64,000 bases of DNA, taken from contig CM076945.1 in assembly GCA_039566865.1 (NCBI GenBank), positions 3,647,501-3,711,500 on the forward strand. The letters are read 5' to 3'. Positions 29,584-39,530 of this stretch are shown in pieces. This DNA is from Aurelia coerulea (taxonomy: Eukaryota > Cnidaria > Scyphozoa > Semaeostomeae > Ulmaridae). Position 1 is the first letter of the stretch. The number at the start of each line of letters is the position of its first letter. Below the pieces are notes generated by a model, which was not told the DNA's origin, searched no databases, and worked only from the letters and a program-made list of their open reading frames with translations. Made by a program: the position numbers and the translations under genes.

Positions 29584-32500
29584 CTGTAACGAGAATAATG
29601 TTAAATTGGTGGAACATGTGCAAACTTCAAAGAGCTTAATGTGAAAATTTAAAACTATTTTGAACAGATCCACTAGCATGACAAGTGTCTCTATTAGTTG
29701 TGTAAATTGTTGGCTTCAAAGATTCCGAAGCTTTCAAAACTATCAACTATTAGGATATGTCAATCTTTGGCATCTATCCGAAACTATCAATGAAGACTTG
29801 AAAGGGACAAATAAATAAAGCGTAAAACTTAATCAATCAATCTTACATACACATGTAAAGTTTTTTCTTTGTCGTAATAATGTTTTCTCTTTAGTGTATT
29901 GTAAGTATTGTAATATTTTGTAAAGCAACAGTTGTATTGTAATTAGGTTAAGTTTATCTGTATTCATTGTAGTGTATTCCATTTAGTTTTGTATGGTATC
30001 TTGTGAATTAGTAGTTGTATAGTAATTATGTTGAAATGTATATAGGATTGATTGATAAATAAATGAAACTGAAACTGAAACTTACCCTCGCTAATTCTGA
30101 CGTAAAATGATTGCAGTTACTAAAAAGACAAAGGAGGAGCAATTACAATCAGATTTTGTGACGAGGTTGAGGATCGAAGGAGTTAGTTGAGCAGTAATTA
30201 AAAATTAGTTGATTGCAGTTACTAAAAAGACAAAGAAGAAGCAGTTATTTTCTAATTCATTTCATTCAACCGAAAATAACTACATTTATTTAGTAACTAA
30301 TTACAGTTCTTATAAGAGTCTTTCATGACAGTAGTACTAGTCAGTTTAGCAAGTTTGTGAAAAGACGAGTGCATGACAAACAAGTAATACGATAATTAAG
30401 CAAAGCAAGAAATTCTACAAATTACATTACCTAGCATGTTCTCAAATTTTACACTACATTGCTGTGCCTATCCTGGTTTTATCATTATGTAGCCTGTCAG
30501 GACTTATCATTATGGACTGGTAAATCGAGTGTCTAAAATCTATCAAAACAGAATCAACATCCACAACTTGATATTGCCACTGCTCTAAAATCTTATGGGA
30601 GGGGTGGGGAGGGATTTCTGATCAGCAAACGAGCTATCGACGTGTGACCTTTAGACTCCTGTACAGACTATTTATACTGTCACTATTTCACGTGCCAGAA
30701 CACAACTTAAAACACTGGCACGCTTGTATACGCGACTCTATTGTAACCTACTTAAGACTCTGCTCTTTCTTCCTCTCTTGGGACTAAATAAATTCAGTTA
30801 TAATCCGATTTTGTGACGAGGTTGAGGATCGAAGGAGTTAGTTGAGCAGTAATTTCACTCGCAAAACAAGGGCAGATTTTGTAATACAATAGCATGAGTT
30901 GGTTTTATTGACACCTCAATTCAAAGCGATTAGCGATTGCAGACAATGGAAATTCTCTCAACCAGCAATTCAAAACAAACAAAGCCGCAAAAGTTTCTTA
31001 GAAACCAAGGTAGCTAGCACGCTCGTTGTGCATTCCAGAAACTGTTTTTAAGGGCAAACATGAGCGTAGATCGAAAGAAAAAGGATGCATCTACACATCT
31101 GCCGCAGGCATTTTATTTGTTTGGTTCAAAAGCCGTTTAGGAGGCGATTCAATTCTCTTATTTTTTTGGGTGTTATCAAAACATTTACTGCTCAGCTTCT
31201 GGACCAAACAAATAAAATGCCCGCGGCAGATTTGGTAGATATATCCTTCTTCTTTCGATCTATGCTCATGTTTGCCCTTAAAAATAATTTCTGGAATGCA
31301 CAGCGAGCGAGCTAGCTACCTGGGTTTCAGAGAAAATTTTGCGGCTTTGTTTGTTTTGAATTACTGGTTGATAGAATTTCCTTTGTCTGTGATCGCTAAT
31401 CGCTTTGAATCGAGGTGTCAACAAAAGCAACTCGTGCTATTGTATTACAAAATCTGCCCTTGTTACTCGCAACATAGCGTAATTTTAGGATCTTAAAATC
31501 TCTCGGATTACTCATGGATTTTGGAGATTTTTAGAATTCTACCGGGTGAGTACAAAAGAAACGATCCCGTTTGGTTAGATAACTTCTCCCTGGACATCAA
31601 GATGATTACGTAATGGTTGACATGTTCAGATCCATTCTAAGGTCCCGTTGACACTGCTCCGTTTTTGATGTATCCAAGTTACCCGTTCACATTGCTCCGT
31701 TTTTGTACAAAAACGGAGGGAAAAACATCCGTTTTTTTCCGTTCACATTGATCCGCCTGATAACAAATACGGAGAGAAAAAACCCCCGTTTTTTGTGCGT
31801 TCATATTGCTCCGTTTTTGTGAAACTCTTTGTTGAATATTGGAGCGTTTTCAAAAACCTCCGTTTTTGTGCGTTCACACTGATCAAGTGCGTTTTCAAAA
31901 ACCTCCGTTTTCGTGGATATCCACTTTTGATAGCGTTTTCGAAAACCTCCGTTTTTGTGGCGTTGTTGTGCCAATCAGTGTGAACACTTTCGCAAAAACG
32001 GAGGTTTTTCTCTCTGTTATTGTACAAAAATGGAACAGTGTGAACGGAGCCTAAGATTTACTAGACTGAAATCAGCTATTCCCTTACCAAATTATGAGGG
32101 ATATTCTCAAGAAAGCCACTTTAAGAAACCTGCAAAGACATGCCACAAATCGTGTTCAAATTTTCCGAATTTTTCTGCCTTACAACAACGACTTCAACAG
32201 ATTTTAGCTAATGTTATCCTTTCAGGACAATGAAATTGCCCAGAATAATGTCTCAGCTACTAGGAATCACACTTTCATCCTCAGAAAGGGATAAAATATG
32301 CTAAAGCATGTACGTAGGGGTACAGACAGGCCATTGCTGGAAGGCAGAAGATTTTGGTCGTGATTTTAGGCTTGTTTCGAAACTTTCCTGAAGGAGCTTT
32401 CTTGAGAGAATCCTTCATAGTTTCAGAATAGAGTAGCCTTTTTCGGTCTGGTAAATTTCAAAATCTATTTGAACATGTTAATTATTGCTCAATGCATTCG

Positions 32501-35500
32501 TGAATATTATTGCCTTAAATCTTTGGAGCAGTGGTCTTTCACACAAGAATTGTTTTCAGGACTCAACTGGTAAGTCTTGCAAAAAATTGTCATCAGGAAA
32601 TACTTACTTTTTGACTAAATGATATGCAGGTCCTTGGTACTTTTCTCCAAGATTTTCCATTATCTCTTCAACATCAAGTTCTGAAAAGTCTGTGAATCCC
32701 AGCACAATCGTTTCCCTAAGTGGAATAAGATTAGAAGAGATTACAGTTAGACTGAATAAGATTAGGCAGGTTAGAATGATTAATTAACTTAATGAAGATT
32801 AATGAATTAGTGAAAAGATTCATCATTCTTAGACTGATTATATGTTCCTAGGTTATCCCTATTGATAGACTGATAGACGGTATAACTACGACCCATCCTG
32901 TACAAAAATACAAGGCTAAACTTGGCCTTGTACAGGCCAAGTTTTAGCCTTGTAGAGGGGATTATGACCTTGTTATGACCTTGTACTAGCCTTGGAACAA
33001 AATTACAAGGCTATCAGTAAGATTCCAAGCTGCAACCAGTCTAACACAAGGTTTCCACAAGGCTTCTACAAGGCTAATTAGCATTTTTCAAGCCATTTAC
33101 AAGGTTACAGCAAGGCTATTCCAGGCTAAAACAAGGTTACAAGGCCATAACTACAAGGCTTGTACATGGCTATTACATGGCCTTGTATTTTCGTACAGGA
33201 TGGACATACGCTTCCAGAAACGGACATGTCCTCAATCACCTGCTGTTTTTTTCCAAAACCACCGACCCTAAAACGCCGCAAAAAGTGCTTTTCCTGAAGT
33301 GCTACACTGCAAAACAAGCTATCAGTACTTAGATGAATGTTTCTTCAAGCTATTAAAGCAAAAAACTCCTACCTATAAGTGATATTTTGGTTGTTTGGGA
33401 CCGCAAAAGATATTGTAAATTCACTCGCTGCTTTGAGATTTTGATCGTTGCAGTTTTTGAGGGTTGAAGTTCAGTCGAACGCATTGTTTGCATGCGTTAT
33501 GTTTGCCTTTGGCGGGAAGTTTGAATTAAAGAAGAATCACCCAATCCGATCAAGTTATTTCAAGTCTTGCATCCTGATTGGTCCAGGAACAAATTTGTTC
33601 CTGGCAGGAATTTTTTTGCTGCTTTGAGAAGAGTTTGGCAATAAGGCCTTCATTGGAGCAACAACAACAACATCAATTCACTTCAATTAGATGAGCATAA
33701 GTTGAGAGACCTTGTGTAGTGAGGCTAAATGAATCCGTAAATGAATTTTTTTCATTTTCGATCATTTGACAATTGGAAGAAATTTTTTGACTGACAGTGT
33801 AGCAAAAACCTCCATCGAGCCAAATACCTTTTTAGGATGCATACAAATTTTCCATCAACAAAACTCCAGAAAAATCTTCCACAGTGTCTGCTAAGACATG
33901 ATGATACATGTCATGTTGTATCCTTATTCTCAAAAATTGGGCCAAAACTGCTAAAAAAAACTCCTCTCATGTACCGGGCAAGTCAAAATTAAATGATATT
34001 ACATTTGGTGGCTGTGGAAAAAATTATGCAACTGATATTTAAGACTGAAATGTTAGTCTACCTATCAGTCAATGGGTAACTTAGATCTGAAAATTTGTTT
34101 GGTAAATCACTCATCTTTTAGACCCATATCTATGCAGATTTAGACTGCTAAATAGACAGATGTAAAAGACTGATAGATTAACAGTTCAGCTTTGAATATT
34201 GGCTGCATATTTTTTGTTTCATAGCCCACCAAATGTCTAAATTTTTTGACTCACCTGGTAAGGTACAAACACAGTTTATCATCCAAACCAAAGTATTATG
34301 GAAGGCAACAACACTGTCTCATTGAGTGTGAATAATTATACTCCTGTCAGGGAAGGCTTTGAAAACTAAAAAATTATTTTTGACAAGGGAGGCATTAGCC
34401 ATACTGTAGGCCAGGTAGCGTTTTTTATTGTTGATTTTAGCTGAAATTGAGTTACATACTTAAAATTGAATCCTTCACCAAGCTCTGTGAGATCTCTTGG
34501 CATCATATCAAAAATACCAGTAAATGGAAATGGATGGCCACCAAATGCATACTCTAGAATAAAATGCACAAAATATAAAAGAACTTCATTGGAACTTCAA
34601 ACCATGAAAAAGCATACAGTACTGCACTACTCAAAAATTGACTCTGGCTTACTAATCAAAATTTGAAACTCCTACAAAAAACCTTGTTCTCTGTGCACTG
34701 TTGAATTATTGAATAACAAACTTTCCTGTAGCAGAAAAAGAATGCAAATCATCCAATACAAAATATGGTCAAAGGGCTCTATCCCAAGTTTTGTTAAAAC
34801 AGTGCTTTATTGGAGTTTAAAATAAAAACAATATCAGACTTTCCATCGTTTTTGACAATGAAAGGTGTTAATATCAAAACATAAATCTTTGTAGTTCATG
34901 GATGGACAAACCAAATTTTCATGTCTCTTACAATTGCTTGGATAAAAGTCGATTTTTGATTTTTTTTTTTTGGTGACTGTTAGAAATGAATAGAGCTTAT
35001 TTACAATCATTATTAACTTGAGGTGAATGATGCAAATCCTTGCACAGCAAGAAATCTACGCCATGCCTATGTTAATGCAAATACATGTACAAAGCTATTT
35101 CATCCCTTACAGAGAAAAGCAATGCACAACTTTGGGATTTAGCTCCACATCATATTGAGTTGAATGATGTTAAGAGAACTGTTAAATTGTCAATAGGGTC
35201 TACTGTATGCGCACATGCATATAGTATAGCCTGAGCGCAAACCCAATATTCTGAAGAAGAATAAGAGTGAAGAAATATTTTTGCAATATTGGGTCTGCGT
35301 GTAGGCTAATGTGCATACAACAATAGGGTATACAGATTTGTTTACAGCAGTTTTACAAAGCCCCTTTAAGCTAGGTTTTTACTAGCCTACGAGTAGACCC
35401 ATCATCCTACAGAATAGAGGGTCTATGAAATAATGAGATAAAGCTTGCTACGTCTGTTCAATTAATTATATGTTAATCCTCTATTCAAATAATGTGTGAA

Positions 35501-36530
35501 ACCCATCTAAACAAAGGCTGCATAAATTAAGTTCTAGAATCCTGGAACTGAAGTAGCAAGCTTTTGCTCATTAATTCATAGACCCTTTTCTCCACTTGGA
35601 TAAGGGGTCTACACGTAGGCTAGGTTTTTACTGTTTGGCAGGTGAAAAATAAAAACCAACCTTTATCATAAATTTCAATTCCTGAGTGATACACTCCAAG
35701 ACCAATTGATGAAGTATATTCATTTAACCAATACTAAATAAAAGGATAAAAGATCTGATAAAGTATGCCTGTCCAGACCCCTTGAAGAGAAAGGAGAATG
35801 GTCTGTACAACGGAGAGCTGATCCTTGTTCAGGAATTTTCTTCAGGATCTGAAGAAAATTTGTATAATTATGCAACTAACAATTTGCATAAGTACTACTT
35901 GTTTTGTTATTACAAAGACAAAACAAAAATTAACTCTACACTTCCGGCATTAAAATATCAGAAACACGTAGGAAACTTTTGGTAGCAAAATGGCTAAAAA
36001 ATTTAAGAAACTGCCTACCAGCCCCTGACCTTAGTTTCTTATGAAAAATATGTGTGTTGGCCCATGGTTCCTCTTGAAAAAACTTGCTGATCTCAAAAAC
36101 TGCAACAGTTGTTTTCAGGCTGATTTCTCGTTTGGGCCACGATCACGAAAGGGAGGAAGTACAGAAATCATGACCAGATGCTGATATCTAAAGGACAAAA
36201 TCTAAGGAAATGTATGCTGAAAAGGATCTTTTTACGAAATGTTATGGTTAATAGGCATATTATGTTTCTCAAATTTCGTCCGTTGATAAAGTAAAGCTCT
36301 GATCGATGAAGTTATTTCAAGCCACTAGCTACTAGCTAGTAGGCCTCCTATAATAAAAATAAATAAATTTTTTCAGTCATCTAAATTAAATTCAAATGTC
36401 AATTCAAATCTAATTTCTCTTGGTTTCAATATACTGTTAAGGAAACAAACAGACTGTCGGAGGATTCCATTATCGAATCCATCATACGCACCATGTCATA
36501 AACATTGAGTAAAACTGCTGTCCGCGTCAT
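29392..36530 (-). CDS. DESI2: DESI2-like (PPPDE) peptidase, 6 exons
   Basis: Coding exons in reading order are 36530-36492, 35733-35661, 34553-34460, 32715-32608, 30119-30086 and 29583-29392; all phases agree (0, 1, 2, 2, 0). The product is about 179 residues; human DESI2 is about 194. Recognisable blocks are [91 protein letters not shown] and [15 protein letters not shown]. The PPPDE catalytic dyad is present: His in YHSGIE and Cys in NNCNHF. Family members are cysteine isopeptidases with reported desumoylating or deubiquitinating activity, mostly cytoplasmic. Introns are full of MITEs. Confidence 0.9.
29820..30082 (+). mobile_element. Possible LINE 3' end with TGAAAC tail
   Basis: An AT-rich, GTATTGTA-rich stretch ends ATTGATAAATAAATGAAACT followed by short TGAAAC units, a common form of non-LTR retrotransposon 3' end. 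No coding part is present. It ends at the donor of DESI2-like exon 5 (30086). Confidence 0.4.
30086..30119 (-). CDS. DESI2: DESI2-like exon 5 (34-nt small exon, catalytic cysteine)
   Basis: Acceptor ACTTTTTAG, donor GTAAGT. With the split asparagine codon it encodes [12 protein letters not shown], the catalytic Cys block. Its acceptor and first 12 nt are duplicated about 102 bp upstream on the minus strand (around 30210-30226). Confidence 0.85.
30152..30199. repeat. Direct repeat, copy 1 of 2
   Basis: GATTTTGTGACGAGGTTGAG and the following 28 bp recur nearly unchanged at 30807-30854 in the same orientation, 655 bp away, in the intron next to exon 5 of the DESI2-like gene. Confidence 0.75.
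30807..30854. repeat. Direct repeat, copy 2 of 2
   Basis: Second copy of the block at 30152-30199; it ends just before the target duplication of the foldback at 30865. Confidence 0.75.
30865..31464. mobile_element. AACAAGGGCAG foldback element with 8-bp target duplication
   Basis: AACAAGGGCAGATTTTGTAA pairs with the right end. Arms of about 290 bp are clearly complementary (AATTCAAAGCGAT, GCAAACATGAGC). ACTCGCAA flanks it directly at 30857-30864 and 31465-31472. No transposase. Same family as 16743-17473 and the half copy at 9381-9670. Confidence 0.85.
31540..32490. mobile_element. Foldback element with TACCGGGTGAGTAC end, interrupted
   Basis: The left arm runs 31540-31640, is broken by the element at 31641-32050, and resumes at 32055 (TTTACTAGACTGAAATCAG, TTCTCAAGAAAGCC). 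The complementary right arm lies at about 32340-32490. The unbroken order of these blocks at 16310-16500 supports this reading. Confidence 0.55.
31641..32050. mobile_element. CTAA-flanked element with internal CCGTTTTTG repeats, nested
   Basis: GGTCCCGTTGACACTGCTCC at the left pairs with CAGTGTGAACGGAGC at the right. CTAA on both sides (31637-31640, 32051-32054) looks like a TTAA-type target. The interior repeats AAAAACCTCCGTTTTTGTG several times. Confidence 0.75.
32608..32715 (-). CDS. DESI2: DESI2-like exon 4
   Basis: Acceptor TTCCACTTAG, donor GTAAGT. Encodes [18 protein letters not shown] through GPAYHLVK, matching the family between the FGG and NCNH blocks. Confidence 0.85.
32893..33203. 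mobile_element. MITE with CCATCCTGTAC ends and internal ACAAGGCTA repeats
   Basis: CCATCCTGTACAAAAATACA pairs with the right end at 33181-33203. The interior is made of many ACAAGGC-type units in both orientations, so most of the element can fold on itself. In intron 3 of the DESI2-like gene. Confidence 0.75.
33972..34260. mobile_element. TA-flanked MITE with ACCGGGCAAGTCAAAA ends
   Basis: TACCGGGCAAGTCAAAATTA pairs with TTTTTTGACTCACCTGGTA at the right; inner CATTTGGTGG and its complement also pair. Same end type as 14556 and 24454. In intron 3 of the DESI2-like gene. Confidence 0.75.
34460..34553 (-). CDS. DESI2: DESI2-like exon 3
   Basis: Acceptor TTATTCTAG, donor GTATGT. Encodes [20 protein letters not shown] and [10 protein letters not shown], split-codon E before and K after. 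Confidence 0.85.
35225..35318. mobile_element. Small inverted-repeat element
   Basis: AGCCTGAGCGCAAACCCAAT pairs with AATATTGGGTCTGCGTGTAGGCT; about 95 bp in intron 2 of the DESI2-like gene. Confidence 0.5.
35384..35621. mobile_element. MITE with AGCCTACG ends and 11-bp flanking repeat
   Basis: AGCCTACGAGTAGACCCATC pairs with GGGGTCTACACGTAGGCT; arms also share GGGTCTATGAA and complement. AGGTTTTTACT flanks it directly on both sides (35373-35383, 35622-35632). In intron 2 of the DESI2-like gene. Confidence 0.75.
35661..35733 (-). CDS. DESI2: DESI2-like exon 2 (catalytic histidine)
   Basis: Acceptor TTTATTTAG; donor GTTGGT is weak but required by phase. Encodes [20 protein letters not shown] and IYDK, with the catalytic His in YHSG. 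Confidence 0.85.
36492..36530 (-). CDS. DESI2: DESI2-like exon 1
   Basis: Encodes [13 protein letters not shown] and stops at a GTGCGT donor, matching the start of human DESI2 (VVLNVYDM). The frame is open upstream but has no ATG there, so this start is preferred. Confidence 0.75.
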
Positions 36531-37571
36531 GCCGCCCTCCACATCCACACCACCAGTAAAACTAAATTTGATATTTCTTCTGCTGTGTTTTGTTTGCTGC
36601 GAGCAGCAAACGTCTCTTTCGTTGCTCAAGATGTCACTTGATATTCTCGTAGTGATGCTTCGTGAAGAAATGAAACAGTGTGTCTAATTTGAAGCAAATA
36701 ATCTTGTGAGCCGCAACAGCTGACAGCTCAATCATCCGCCATTTGCAATCATCAAACGTAAACTATCTTTCCATTGGTTGCGGAGGCACGCTCCATCGCA
36801 GTATCTCTAGCCTCTCCTCCCAATCCCCCTAATCAAAGGACCTTTTTGGGGAGACTCACAAAATAAATAACCAACAATCATTTCAAGACAGATCTATCAT
36901 TCGTAGAAATGCCATCAGATCACATACAAATTTTCTGGCCCCCACAAAACTACATTGTTTTCTGCCAACAAGAACAACATTAATGAGAAATGGATGCGGA
37001 AGCTATTGGCTAGCTAAGATCACAGCACAAGTCTAGAAGTCTGCTACAAGTCCCTTCCACCTGTAGATGCAGGGCCGTCGCCATAGGGGGGGTGTAGGGG
37101 GTGTGACACCCCCTGGAAAACTGGTTGTCGGCAAATCAAGTGCGATCCTCGAACCAGCATTTGCAGTTCCATCCAAAGGTGGGAAGCCCCGATTCAGCTA
37201 TATTCTATTCTTCAGAGCATGATACTACGAGAATTTCAGACTGTAAATTAAGATGGTTTTGTTACGTTACAATTATATACACCTAGAGTAATCTAACTGT
37301 TGCAGATGCGCAAATTTGTTGCTCGCTTCGCTCGCACTGTCCTACCTAATTTCCCTAAAACGTTGTCAAAATACAATTCCTTTCTATCAGCAATTCTATC
37401 AGCAAGACTTTGCAAAATTTCATAGACTCAGCATTAAACCAAACGAAATGGCCTATAAATCAATCAAGTTTGCTGGTGAGAATACGAAGCTTTTTTGGTT
37501 TGCTTTTTTTCATTGCAAGTCGGTGTTTTGATTTTTTGTCCTCAATATTTCATGCTGCAAGTATCACAGCT
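36531..37571. other. Upstream region of the DESI2-like gene with decayed repeat ends
   Basis: CAGGGCCGTCGCCATAGGGG near 37072 looks like a hAT-type terminus with no partner found. GCTCGCTTCGCTCGC near 37321 is a short repeated motif. Promoter elements were not assigned. Confidence 0.4.
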
Positions 37572-38630
37572 GGTTTCAAATTTTTTTAAATATATATCAT
37601 GTTTGACTGAATTGAATCATACCAAGTTTTATGTTCGATCAAGTCATTGTCAATTCATAAGATTTCAACCATAAACTGTGTTCTGACTTTATTTTCTCTG
37701 GACAAGTTTACTATCACTGAAGCCTCATTAACTTGATGAGGTTTCAAATGTTTTAAAAATATACCACCATTTTGACTGAATTGAATCAAACCAAGTTTCA
37801 TATTCGATCAATTTATTATCAATTCATAAGATATCAACCATAGACTGTGTTCTGATTTTATTTGATCTGAACCAGTTTACTATCATTTGAGCTTTATTAA
37901 CCTGATGAGGTTTCAAATGTTTTAAGAATATACCTCGTTTTGACTGATTTGAATCAAACCAAGGTTCATATTCTATCTATTAATTGTCAATTCATAAGAT
38001 TTCAACAATATATTGTGTTCTGACTTTATTTAATCTGGACCAGTTTACTATCATTTGAGCCTCATTTACCTGATGAGGTTTCAAATGTTTTAAAAAATAT
38101 ACCATATTTGACTGATTTGAATCAAACCAAGCTTCATATTCTATCTATTAGATGTCAATTCATCAGATTATAACCATCCACTTTGTTCTGACTTCATTTT
38201 CTCTGGAAAAATTTACTATCACTTGAACCTCATTAACCTGATGAGGTTTCAAATGTTTTGAAATATATACCATGTTTGACTGACTTGAATCAAACCAAGG
38301 TTCATATTCGATCAATTTATTATCAATTGATAAGATTTCAATATAGACTGTGTCCTGACTGTATTTGATCTGGACGAGTTTACTATCACTTGAGCCTCGT
38401 TAAGGTGATGAGTTTTCAAATGTTTTAAAACATATACCTTTTTTGACTGAATTGAATCAAACCAAGGTTCATATTCGATCTATTAATTGTCAGTTCATAC
38501 GGTTTCAACCATAGATTTTGTTCTGACTTTAGTTTCCCTGCATAAGTTTACTATCACTGGAGCTTCATTAACTTCATGAGGTTTCAAATGTCTCGAAAGA
38601 ATATACCTCGATTTGAATGAATGGAATTTC
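37572..38630. repeat. Satellite, divergent outer edge (about 6 monomers)
   Basis: Monomers of about 168 bp are recognised by the dyad CCTCATTAAC.TGATGAGG (near 37724, 37892, 38061, 38228, 38394, 38562) and by CAAACCAAG.TTCATATTCGA. They differ from one another and from the main array at many sites, as old edge monomers do. Confidence 0.85.
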
Positions 38631-39530
38631 ATTTCAGATAGATTTTTCAGATATTCCATCAATTCATTTCTTATAGCATTCGATGCAGAATTGAATGCAA
38701 AGCTCAAAAAAGTCACTTAGACAGCTGTAACTTTAGTAGGAGAAGAGATATTCAGCAATAAATCCCAGAGATTGCAATAGATGTGAGAATTTGGTCGAGA
38801 ATCACTGCTACAGAAAAACATCTATTCCATTAAGGATGAGAAATTGATAGAGAATCATTGATTGATTTGCAATAGCAATGTGTCGATGCAGAATTGAATG
38901 ATGAGTTCCCAAAAGTCATGCACACTGTTGTAACTCTTTTAGTTATAGAGTTATTCAACTTTTATGAATAAGAAGTCTGTAAGTATTTTAGGAGCAGAGA
39001 TATTCAACTTTTCGATAGATCGTAATGATTATAACGTCCCAATTCAGAATTATTATTCTTATATTGCAATAAATGGTTTCTTTCAGCAATGTTTCGATGC
39101 AGAATTGAATGCTGATTTCACAAATTTTAATAAGAAGTCTGTAAGTATTTTAGGAGTAGAGATATTCAACTTTTCGATAGATCCCAGCAATTGGAAGTCT
39201 ATATAGACTTCGTCCCATTTCAAAAAAGTATTTTTTTATATTGAGCTAATTAACTACTTCTATCAATGTTTCGATGCAGAATTTAATGCTAATTTCAAAA
39301 ATGTCAATAAGAAGTCTGTACGTATTTTAGGAGCAGAGATATTCAACTTTTCGATAGAGCGTAATGATTATAACGTCCCAATTCAGAATTAGTATTCTTA
39401 TATTGCAATAAATGGTTTCTTTCAGCAATGTGTCATGCGGAATTGAATGCTGATTTCAAAAATGTCAATAAGAAGTCTGTACGTATTTTAGGAGCAGAAA
39501 TATTCAACTTTTCGATAGATCATAACGATT
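38631..39530. repeat. Second satellite family, unit about 162-177 bp, embedded
   Basis: Four clear copies are marked by AATAAGAAGTCTGTA.GTAT (near 38968, 39130, 39307, 39468), with spacing 162, 177 and 161 bp. They share GATGCAGAATTGAATGC and GAGATATTCAACTTTTCGAT. Degenerate copies extend left to about 38640. The sequence is not the 168-bp monomer. Confidence 0.8.

Noticed and set aside
31743..32054. Frames with repeated FQKPPF / FKNLRF motifs
   Set aside because: They translate the internal CCGTTTTTG repeats of the nested element.
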